Source of the DNA: Halobacteriales archaeon
GTDB lineage: Archaea > Thermoplasmatota > E2 > JACPAO01 > JAHFTW01
Reading direction: 5' to 3'
Assembly: GCA_020201445.1 (NCBI GenBank)
Contig: JAIVGU010000043.1
Span: forward strand, 1 to 5,814
Length of the DNA: 5,814 nucleotides
The position numbers and the translations under genes were made by a program. Shown here piece by piece: positions 1 to 5,101 of the stretch. The notes beneath the pieces are model-generated. The model saw only the letters and a program-made list of their open reading frames with translations. It had not been told where the DNA came from and made no database searches. Within the stretch, counting starts at the first letter, position 1. Every line of letters begins with the position of its first letter.

Positions 1-1
1 C

Positions 2-940
2 GTCCCGGTGCCGCACATCATCAACGAGTCCGGCCGCGCCGTCGTGAGCCACCACGCGCTGCTGGTCGTCGACGTCATCCGCCGCGTCCCCTACCTCAAT
101 CTGGAGCCCGACCCGGAGGGCGCCCGCGACGACGACCCGACGTCGCTGTGGAACCTCTTCTCGACCTACGACAACCTGTCGCCCAAGAACGTCTTCGAGT
201 CGTTCCACGACGCTGTGCAGTACCGCGAGGACCTGCAGAACCTCTTCGACCTCGGCCACCTCAATCTGGAGAGCCTGGGCCGCGCCGAGACGGTGTTCCG
301 CTCCATCCTCGGGCGCGTGCGCGACATCCTGAAGGAGGAGGACGAGACGGAGTCGGAGGAGTACGAGCAGGCCAACAGCCTCGGGAGCCAGAAGCTCGTC
401 TGCAACTTCTCCCTGTTCCAGAGCCTGCCCGACGTGTGGGGCGTCAAGCAGCAGTTCCCCATCCTGCCCATCCACCGCCTGCGCGAGCGCCCCAACGAAG
501 TCACCACCCTGGCGGACATCACGTGCGACTCCGACGGCGAAATCCGGCGCTTCATCGACCCCGAGGGCACCAAGAGCAGCATGACCACCCACAAGCTGCG
601 CAAGGGGGAGCCCTACTACCTCGCCATGGCCCTCGTCGGCGCCTACCAGGACACCCTCGGCGACTACCACAACCTCTTCGGCGAGACCAACGAGGCGTGG
701 CTCGAGGTGGACCCCAAGTCGGGCAAGTGGACCCTGACGCGCCTCACGCCCGGCAGCAAGGTCAGCGACATGCTCCGGTGGGTGCGCTACAACCCGGCCG
801 ACATGAAGGACAGCCTCAAGGACCGCATCAAGCGCATGAAGGAGAAGGGCACCATCAGCGCCGCCACCGCGCGCACCCTCGTCGACCAGTTCGTCGGCCT
901 CATCGACTCCAGCACCTACCTGGAGCCGGCGCGGGCGTAG
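2..940 (+). CDS. speA: Biosynthetic arginine decarboxylase (SpeA family), C-terminal part, 5' truncated
   Basis: SpeA is a PLP-dependent decarboxylase that converts arginine to agmatine, the first step of the agmatine route to putrescine and spermidine, in the cytoplasm. The reading frame is open from base 2 and ends at TAG 938-940, giving 313 codons, roughly the C-terminal half of a family protein of about 630-660 residues. The PLP-lysine barrel lies outside the window. Diagnostic SpeA stretches are visible: NESGRAVVSHH near the left edge, a charged helical insertion (fragment residues about 45-125), NFSLFQS from residue 135, DITCDSDG with the active-site cysteine at residue 175, and GAYQDTLGDYHNLFGET from residue 213. 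The protein ends STYLEP, much like the family terminus. A GTG at 8 could start translation, but strong family similarity on both sides of it makes truncation by the window edge far more likely. No partner polyamine gene is visible. Family assignment is very secure. A bacterial-type SpeA in an archaeon is unusual, since most archaea use pyruvoyl-dependent enzymes. Confidence 0.96.
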   Translation, partial: VPVPHIINESGRAVVSHHALLVVDVIRRVPYLNLEPDPEGARDDDPTSLWNLFSTYDNLSPKNVFESFHDAVQYREDLQNLFDLGHLNLESLGRAETVFRSILGRVRDILKEEDETESEEYEQANSLGSQKLVCNFSLFQSLPDVWGVKQQFPILPIHRLRERPNEVTTLADITCDSDGEIRRFIDPEGTKSSMTTHKLRKGEPYYLAMALVGAYQDTLGDYHNLFGETNEAWLEVDPKSGKWTLTRLTPGSKVSDMLRWVRYNPADMKDSLKDRIKRMKEKGTISAATARTLVDQFVGLIDSSTYLEPARA

Positions 941-947
941 GCGCCCT

Positions 948-1076
948 AAACCACGGATTGCACGAATTTCACGGAGCCCAAATCCGCGCCATCGCGAAAT
1001 CCGCGGTTGAGCCGGTGCGGCTCCGGCCCCACGAAACCGCCGATGACGCGGAGTCCGCTCCGTGCCATCCGTGGTC
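948..1076. repeat. Inverted-repeat unit 1 (REP-like) between speA and the PH-domain gene
   Basis: The left arm at 950-964 (ACCACGGATTGCACG) is the reverse complement of 1061-1075 with one mismatch in 15. The left copy continues as a 27-nt motif (950-976) related to copies at 1684-1710 and 1740-1766. Inside the unit are two copies of AAATCCGCG (980-988 and 997-1005) and a small hairpin, GAGCC/GGCTC (1009-1013 with 1019-1023, 5-nt loop). The unit lies directly after the speA stop, so it may also end that transcript, but there is no T-rich tract to support intrinsic termination. It contains no credible coding sequence. Family membership is seen in the sequence; mobility or function is inference. 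Confidence 0.7.
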
Positions 1077-1101
1077 GGTGGCCCAGGGGGCGCGCAGCTT
1101 C

Positions 1102-1138
1102 AACACCGATTTATCCCGGCACCTGCTCGACGCCCCCA
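1102..1138 (+). promoter_or_regulatory. Archaeal TATA-box promoter, probably leaderless, for the PH-domain gene
   Basis: The only A/T-rich word in this GC-rich gap is ATTTATCC at 1109-1116, a good archaeal TATA match. Its centre lies about 26 nt before the ATG at 1138, the usual TATA-to-transcription-start distance. Transcription would therefore begin at or next to the start codon. No Shine-Dalgarno sequence precedes the ATG, which agrees with a leaderless mRNA. An upstream BRE is not clear. Confidence 0.6.
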
Positions 1139-1677
1139 TGGCGGACGCGGGGCTCGACGGCTTGGGCGGCTTCGTGAGCCGCCGCGAGGTGGCCCTGCTG
1201 CGCCGCCGCCTGGAGGGCGACGAGCGCGTCCTGGGCGCCGTGGACGCCGCGCGGGGCCGCCGCCGGGGCCTGCTGGCCGCCACCGACCGCCGCATCGCCT
1301 GGGTGGCGGCGGGGGTGCTGCGCCGCACCGTGGTCTCCTGGCCCTACGAGGCGGTCGCGAAGGTCGAGGTCCGCATGGCCCGTGACGGCGCCACCATCGA
1401 CCTCCTGCTCGGGCCCTCGAGCGAGACCTTCACCCGCGCCGACCGTGCCCAGGCGCGCGCCTTCGCCGCCGCCGTCAAGCAGGCGAGCCCGCGCCGCGCC
1501 TTCCGCAAGGTCACCGCCGTGCGCGACCCCGCCACCGTGACGCCCCTGGAGGAGCTGCTGGAGGAGCCCTACCGCAGCCGCCTCGCCCGCCTGGAGCGGA
1601 TGCATGCGCGCGGGACCGTGACGGAGCCGGAGTACCAGGCGAGCCGCAAGGGCATCCTCGAGGAAGCCGGGCTTTAG
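1138..1677 (+). CDS. PH-domain protein with C-terminal SHOCT-like segment
   Basis: This encodes 179 residues. Residues about 28-115 resemble the bacterial/archaeal PH-like fold (bPH_2/bPH_3 type): a GLLAATDRRIAWV strand, a short turn, then VVSWPYEAVAKVEV, a GATIDLLLG strand and a closing helix (about 100-115). After a linker, residues about 148-176 (RLARLERMHARGTVTEPEYQ and onward) form a SHOCT-like helical hairpin, which commonly ends small proteins of this type. There is no signal peptide or membrane segment, so it should be cytoplasmic or peripherally bound. The frame stays open far upstream, but ATG 1138 is chosen because a TATA box lies at leaderless distance and because similarity begins only after it. 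It is very rich in Arg and Ala. Ligand and role are unknown; such domains often mediate oligomerisation or membrane association. It is flanked on both sides by related inverted repeats and converges on the lipoprotein gene. Confidence 0.85.
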   Translation: MADAGLDGLGGFVSRREVALLRRRLEGDERVLGAVDAARGRRRGLLAATDRRIAWVAAGVLRRTVVSWPYEAVAKVEVRMARDGATIDLLLGPSSETFTRADRAQARAFAAAVKQASPRRAFRKVTAVRDPATVTPLEELLEEPYRSRLARLERMHARGTVTEPEYQASRKGILEEAGL

Positions 1678-1680
1678 CCA

Positions 1681-1769
1681 CCGAACCACGAATTGCACGG
1701 AGTCCACGAACCCTCCGTTCCATTGGCTTGGCGGACCGCTTCGTGCACTTCGTGAAAGTCGTGGTTTGG
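1681..1769. repeat. Inverted-repeat unit 2 between convergent genes, possible bidirectional terminator
   Basis: Arms at 1684-1710 and 1740-1766 are reverse complements at 23 of 27 positions, separated by a 29-nt spacer. Both arms begin AACCACGA in their own reading direction and end CACGAA. CC/GG at the outer edges (1681-1682 and 1768-1769) extends the pairing. The unit fills almost the whole gap between the PH-domain stop (1677) and the lipoprotein stop (1780), so a transcript from either side could form the hairpin. No U-tract follows, so termination is inference. Sequence relatedness to the 950-976 motif (22 of 27) identifies it as the same repeat family. Confidence 0.75.
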
Positions 1770-1779
1770 GCGAAGCGGT

Positions 1780-2904
1780 TCACTCGATGGTGACCCAGAC
1801 GACGGTGGCCTGCATCGCGTTGCCCTGCGGGACGTTGGCGGTGGCGTGGTAGGTGCCGGGCGCCAGGTGGGGGTCGAGGAAGGTGCCGTAGAAGCTGTGC
1901 GAGAAGTAGCCCGCGACGAGGGTGGCGTCGCACACCGGCGAGCAGGAGCCCTGGTACTGGAACACGCCGGTGCCGTCGGTGGCCGCCACGGCGTAGTCGC
2001 CGTTGCCGCGGAAGCTGCCGGAGCAGCCCTGGCTGGCGACCTGCTTGCAGTCGAGCTGGAGGCCGACCCGGATGGGGGTGACCGGGATGGCCTCGTCCCA
2101 GGCGGTGGGCTGGCTCGCGGCCACGTCGTGCGGCGTGCCGTGGTGGTAGACGTAGCTGCGGGCCTGCAGGGTCTGGCCGGGCCCGACCAGGAGGGCCGCC
2201 TGAGTGCCGTAGGGAATGGCGATGTAGGTGCCGGCCACGCCGCCGTCGGGGACGCGCAGGCTGGCGGGGGCGGTCTCGTCGCGCAGCACCGGCCCGGTGG
2301 GCGGGATGAGGTAGAGCCCCTTGACGCCCTTGCCGGTGGCGTTCACGGTGTCGCCGGGCTTGAGGGTGAGCGCGACGGGGATGCCGGGCGGGACGCGGGA
2401 GGGGTCGGAGCGGATGGCGACCTCGGAGTGCAGCGTGGGGCCGGCCTCCGGAGCGCTCGGGTGGAAGAACATCGCCTCCAGGCCGATGGTGCCGTCGGCG
2501 GAGCGCACGATGTCCACGTTGAGGACGATGCTGTCGGCGTCCGCCTCGTAGCTGTAGGAGGAGTACGAGACGCCACTGCTCGGGAAGTACGCCTCGAACT
2601 GCCCGGCGCCTGTGATGGTCGCCTGGATGTGGACCGGCACCCCGGCGGGGACCTTGTCGGTGAGGTCGTGCCGGTGGTCGCTGCCGATGCACGACACGTT
2701 GCACCACTCGTTGGGCGGGTAGGTGTCGTCGAAGCTCAGGTTGGAGGACTGCGGCACGCCCGCGAAGTGGAGAGGGACGCCGGTGGCGGCAATGCCGTTG
2801 GCGATCGTCGGCCCCGGGCTGCCGGTCTGCGTCGAGAGGGGGCCGGAGGGGGGCTGGGCGCAGCCGGCCACGAGGACGGCCAACAGGAGGGGGAACCACC
2901 GCAT
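1780..2904 (-). CDS. Predicted lipoprotein of unknown function
   Basis: This encodes 374 residues. The N-terminus MRWFPLLLAVLVAGCAQPP is a short signal peptide with a lipobox (VAGC, lipidation at Cys15), so the mature protein should be anchored outside the cytoplasmic membrane. A Ser/Pro/Gly-rich linker (about 16-45) follows. The rest is beta-rich with no further membrane segment, and may be Ig-like or jelly-roll; I recognise no family. Besides Cys15 there are exactly six cysteines in three close pairs: 68/72 (CNVSC), 286/294 and 321/325 (CSPVC). This pattern suggests three local disulfides in an extracytoplasmic protein. The start at 2904 is fixed by the signal peptide, although the frame runs open upstream into antisense thermosome sequence. 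No good SD or TATA is visible. It lies 107 nt downstream of the thermosome in the same direction, with a likely terminator between them. Coding potential and lipoprotein nature are well supported; function is unknown. Confidence 0.87.
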   Translation of the reverse strand: MRWFPLLLAVLVAGCAQPPSGPLSTQTGSPGPTIANGIAATGVPLHFAGVPQSSNLSFDDTYPPNEWCNVSCIGSDHRHDLTDKVPAGVPVHIQATITGAGQFEAYFPSSGVSYSSYSYEADADSIVLNVDIVRSADGTIGLEAMFFHPSAPEAGPTLHSEVAIRSDPSRVPPGIPVALTLKPGDTVNATGKGVKGLYLIPPTGPVLRDETAPASLRVPDGGVAGTYIAIPYGTQAALLVGPGQTLQARSYVYHHGTPHDVAASQPTAWDEAIPVTPIRVGLQLDCKQVASQGCSGSFRGNGDYAVAATDGTGVFQYQGSCSPVCDATLVAGYFSHSFYGTFLDPHLAPGTYHATANVPQGNAMQATVVWVTIE

Positions 2905-2963
2905 GCGTCGCCGAGACCGGCGGGGGGCCTTGAACTTGCTGGAGCATCGATGGAATCGCGCCC

Positions 2964-3013
2964 AAGAAAAGGAAGGAGGAAGGAAGAGGGGGGAGGGAGG
3001 TCGCCTGGACCTC
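2964..3013 (-). terminator. Hairpin plus pyrimidine tract at the thermosome 3' end
   Basis: Read on the minus strand, the thermosome stop codon overlaps a perfect 6-bp hairpin, GAGGTC/GACCTC (arms 3008-3013 and 2997-3002) with a 5-nt loop. A 37-nt uninterrupted pyrimidine tract follows (2964-3000, overlapping the hairpin's second arm) and ends in a T-rich stretch containing TTTT (2967-2970). Archaeal 3' ends are typically defined by pyrimidine- or U-rich tracts, so this is the likely end of the chaperonin mRNA. The T runs are short, so read-through into the lipoprotein gene is possible. Confidence 0.55.
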
Positions 3014-4676
3014 AGAAGTCCATGTCGCCGCCGCCCATGCCGCCGGCGCCGCCGGGGCCGCCCGCGGGGGGGCTGAAGGACTTCGCGGCGATGACGTCGT
3101 CGATGCGCAGGATCATGACGGCGGCCTCGGTGGCGGCCTTGATCTCCTGGGTGCCGACGCGCAGGGGCTCGATGACGTGGTTCTCGACCATGTCCTCGAT
3201 CTTGCCGCTGAAGACGTTGATGCCGGCGTTCTTCTGGCCCTTCTTGTGGGCGCGGCGCAGGTTGAGCAGGATGTCCAGCTCGTCCAGGCCGGCGTTCTCG
3301 GCCAGGGTGCGGGGCACGACCTCGACCGCGTCCGCGAAGGCCTCGATGGCCAGCTGCTCGCGGCCGCCGACGGTGGAGGCCCAGTCGCGCAGGCTCATGG
3401 CGATCTCGGTGGCCGCGGCGCCGCCGCCGGGGGTCATCTTGCCGTCCTCGAGGGAGATGGCGACGACGCTGAGGGCGTCGTGCATGGCGCGCTCGGCCTC
3501 GTCGACGACGTGCTCGGTGCCGCCGCGCAGCAGGATGCTGACGGCCTTGGCGCTCGGGCACTCGGTGACGAAGGTGAACTTGTCCTCGCCGATCTTGCGC
3601 TCCTCGACCAGGCCGGCGCTGCCCAGGCTCTTGGCGTTCAGATCGTCGAGGGTGTTGACGATCGAGGCGCCGGTGGCCTTGGCGAGCTTCTCCATGTCGG
3701 ACTTCTTGGCGCGGCGGACGGCGTAGATGCCGGCCTTGCTCAGGAAGTGCTGCGCGAGGTCGTCGATGCCCTTCTGGCAGACGAGGACGTTGGCGCCCGA
3801 CTTCTTGACCTTCTCGACCATGTCCTTGAGGGTCTTCTCCTCCTGGGCCAGGAACGCCTCAAGCTGGTTGGGCGCGGTGATCTCGATCTTGGCGTCGACC
3901 TCGGTCTTCTTGATCTCGAGGGCGGCGTTGGCGAGGGCGATCTTCGCGTTCTTGACCGACATCGGCATGCCGGAGTGGACGCGCTCCTTGTCGAGGATGA
4001 TGCCCTGGATGAGCTCGGTGCCCTCCAGGCTGCCGCCCTTGGCCTTCTGGATGAGGATGTTGTCGAGGTCGACCTCGGTCTTGGCGTCCTTGCCCGAGCC
4101 GGTGGTCTCCGCGACCGAGGTGCAGGCCTTGACGACGATGTCCGAGATGAGGGCGGAGTTGTAGCTGATGTTCTTCGAGTTGAGGCTCGTGACCGAGATC
4201 TGCTTCAGGGTGGCGGTGTCGGTCTTCTTGACGTTCATCGCCATGCCCTCGAGGACCTCGACGGCCTGCTTGGCCGCCATCTGGTAGCCGGCGGTGATGG
4301 TGGTGGGGTGGATGCCCTTCTCCAGCAGGTCGCCCGCGACCTTCAGCAGCTCGCCGGTCAGGATGACCGACGTGGTGGTGCCGTCGCCGCACTCGGCGTC
4401 CTGGGTCTTGGCGACCTCGATGACCATCTTCGCGGCGGGGTGCGCCACGTCGATCTCCTTCAGGATGGTCGCGCCGTCGTTGGTGATGACGACGTCGCCC
4501 ATGCTGTCGACCAGCATCTTGTCCATGCCGCGGGGGCCGAGGGTGGACTTGACCGTCTCCGCGATGAGGCGGGCGGCGTAGATGTTGTTGCTCTGCGCGG
4601 TGCGGCCGCGGGTGCGCTCGGTCCCCTCCTTGAGGATGTAGATGGGTTGTCCAGTGGCGGTTTGTCCATTCGACAT
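3012..4676 (-). CDS. ths: Thermosome subunit (group II chaperonin)
   Basis: This is a complete 554-residue subunit, the normal length for the family. Thermosomes form double-ring ATP-driven folding chambers in the archaeal cytoplasm, closed by a built-in lid and often fed by prefoldin. The equatorial domain shows [10 protein letters not shown] (46-55), NDGATIL (66-72) and GDGTTT (97-102), which bind nucleotide and carry Asp67 and Asp98. The intermediate and apical domains follow (about 145-400). The second equatorial half has [15 protein letters not shown] near residue 415 and [19 protein letters not shown] near 480. The tail, [16 protein letters not shown], is the typical Gly/Met-rich C-terminus. 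ATG 4676 is supported by a matching SD (AGGTGA, 6-nt spacing). Upstream lie a leader hairpin and TATA/BRE; downstream lies a terminator-like hairpin. Family members are usually heat-inducible, but I see no recognisable heat-shock operator. Whether this is an alpha or beta paralogue cannot be decided from one copy. Confidence 0.98.
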   Translation of the reverse strand: MSNGQTATGQPIYILKEGTERTRGRTAQSNNIYAARLIAETVKSTLGPRGMDKMLVDSMGDVVITNDGATILKEIDVAHPAAKMVIEVAKTQDAECGDGTTTSVILTGELLKVAGDLLEKGIHPTTITAGYQMAAKQAVEVLEGMAMNVKKTDTATLKQISVTSLNSKNISYNSALISDIVVKACTSVAETTGSGKDAKTEVDLDNILIQKAKGGSLEGTELIQGIILDKERVHSGMPMSVKNAKIALANAALEIKKTEVDAKIEITAPNQLEAFLAQEEKTLKDMVEKVKKSGANVLVCQKGIDDLAQHFLSKAGIYAVRRAKKSDMEKLAKATGASIVNTLDDLNAKSLGSAGLVEERKIGEDKFTFVTECPSAKAVSILLRGGTEHVVDEAERAMHDALSVVAISLEDGKMTPGGGAAATEIAMSLRDWASTVGGREQLAIEAFADAVEVVPRTLAENAGLDELDILLNLRRAHKKGQKNAGINVFSGKIEDMVENHVIEPLRVGTQEIKAATEAAVMILRIDDVIAAKSFSPPAGGPGGAGGMGGGDMDF

Positions 4677-4682
4677 GGTGTG

Positions 4683-4688
4683 TCACCT
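4683..4688 (-). promoter_or_regulatory. Shine-Dalgarno site of the thermosome gene
   Basis: The minus strand reads AGGTGA, complementary to the archaeal 16S rRNA 3' end (anti-SD of the GGAGGTGATC type), 6 nt before ATG 4676. It fixes the start codon. It contrasts with the two plus-strand genes in the window, which lack SD sites and appear leaderless. Confidence 0.8.
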
Positions 4689-4695
4689 GCAAATG

Positions 4696-4715
4696 GCCTG
4701 GCCCGAAGGTCAGGC
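4696..4715 (-). promoter_or_regulatory. UUCG-capped hairpin in the thermosome mRNA leader
   Basis: The minus-strand RNA would read GCCUG, A, CC, UUCG, GG, C, CAGGC: a 5-bp stem, one A/C mismatch, two G-C pairs and a C(UUCG)G tetraloop, an exceptionally stable loop type. The TATA centre near 4744 predicts a start near 4718, so this hairpin would sit at the very 5' end of the leader, about 7 nt before the SD. A role in mRNA stability or temperature-dependent translation is inference. Confidence 0.5.
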
Positions 4716-4740
4716 TCTGGGATTCAGCTATGCGAACTGC

Positions 4741-4756
4741 GTAAAAGCCCTTTCGG
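4741..4756 (-). promoter_or_regulatory. TATA box and BRE of the thermosome promoter
   Basis: On the minus strand CGAAAGGG is followed directly by CTTTTAC (TATA-like, 4741-4747), with the A-rich BRE at about 4751-4755. The expected transcription start is near 4718, giving a leader of about 40 nt that contains a stable hairpin and the SD. The arrangement of BRE, TATA, leader and SD is internally consistent. The TATA word is not a perfect consensus. Confidence 0.55.
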
Positions 4757-4802
4757 CCATGCCAGGAAGGAAACCCAGACAGGTGAGGTTCCTTGGCGGG
4801 AA

Positions 4803-4890
4803 CTGTGGGCGAAGACGTTGCGCCCCACATGCCTTGTGCGTCCGGCCTTCGCCTGGCCGTCCAGGACCGCGTCTGTCGGGCCGCCCACAG
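4803..4890. other. Nested inverted repeats: possible structured RNA of about 88 nt
   Basis: A perfect 9-bp inverted repeat, CTGTGGGCG (4803-4811) with CGCCCACAG (4882-4890), encloses a second stem, AGACG (4813-4817) with CGTCT (4870-4874). Inside are two local hairpins: CACA/TGTG (4826-4829 with 4835-4838, helped by CG/CG at 4821-4822 and 4839-4840), and CGGCC/GGCCG (4843-4847 with 4855-4859, loop TTCGCCT). The set could fold as a multi-branched RNA. No promoter is evident and I recognise no RNA family; it is not a tRNA, since no T-arm GTTCRA is present. In GC-rich DNA such pairing can arise by chance. Confidence 0.25.
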
Positions 4891-4910
4891 CACCTTGGAG
4901 GCGAACGCTG

Positions 4911-4977
4911 GGCGGAGCGGTCGAGGCCCGGGATTTGGGGATTCAGGGATTTCGGGGGAGACAGGTCCGGCTCCGCC
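4911..4977 (+). other. G-quadruplex motif enclosed by an inverted repeat
   Basis: Bases 4930-4958 fit the canonical quadruplex pattern on the plus strand: G3-N4-G4-N5-G3-N5-G5, with A/T-rich loops (ATTT, ATTCA, ATTTC). This block is bracketed by a perfect 8-bp inverted repeat, GGCGGAGC (4911-4918) with GCTCCGCC (4970-4977), extended by two more pairs across a one-base bulge. It lies between the divergent thermosome and surface-protein promoters. The motif is seen directly; folding and any regulatory role are inference. Confidence 0.5.
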
Positions 4978-5008
4978 TGCCATCCGCCAAATAGGACGCT
5001 GAGAACTC

Positions 5009-5029
5009 AATCCGCGAAATCTGCGGATT
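5009..5029. repeat. Short palindrome related to the left-hand repeat family
   Basis: AATCCGC (5009-5015) and GCGGATT (5023-5029) form a perfect 7-bp inverted repeat with loop GAAATCT. The core CGCGAAATCTGCGG (5013-5026) matches 993-1006 of repeat unit 1 at 13 of 14 positions. TCCGTGCC occurs downstream of both. It sits about 40 nt before the TATA box of the surface-protein gene. Confidence 0.55.
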
Positions 5030-5062
5030 CGCCGGGCTGGATGCCGAGCGCACCGTCCGTGC

Positions 5063-5101
5063 CGGAACCCTTTAGGTGCGGCACAGAAATGGGCAGCCCG
5101 A
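5063..5101 (+). promoter_or_regulatory. TATA/BRE promoter, probably leaderless, for the surface-protein gene
   Basis: GGAACCC precedes CTTTAGG (5070-5076). The TATA-like centre lies about 28 nt before ATG 5101, the usual distance to the transcription start. It is only about 16 nt before the alternative in-frame ATG at 5089, which would lie inside the promoter. No SD is present before either ATG, so a leaderless start at 5101 fits best. Confidence 0.5.

Noticed and set aside
148..1137. Open frame extending upstream of the PH-domain start, overlapping speA in another frame
   Set aside because: The translation over speA is Arg/Pro/His-rich shadow sequence. SpeA homology is unambiguous in its own frame, and the PH domain begins only after 1138.
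948..1766. CRISPR array suggested by repeated motifs of about 27 nt
   Set aside because: The copies alternate in orientation, differ from each other by several bases, are irregularly spaced and flank a gene, so they do not form a direct-repeat array.
4706..4735. GGTCAGG...CAGC words resembling the conserved helix of SRP RNA
   Set aside because: The GGAA tetraloop and its closing sequence are missing, and the stretch overlaps the thermosome leader on the other strand, so the likeness is coincidental.
4803..4890. Possible tRNA gene suggested by length and a closing stem
   Set aside because: There is no T-arm GTTCRA consensus, no recognisable anticodon arm, and the closing stem is 9 bp rather than 7.
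3177..4994. A 605-codon open frame on the plus strand across the thermosome gene
   Set aside because: It is antisense to a complete, conserved chaperonin gene. Its translation is a low-complexity run of Leu, Asp, Gly, Val and Ala, as expected from the complement of GC-rich codons.
4793..5002. A 69-codon plus-strand open frame in the divergent intergenic region
   Set aside because: It has no SD, no TATA at a suitable distance and no recognisable protein features, and it crosses the G-quadruplex block. Open frames of this size are common by chance in GC-rich DNA.
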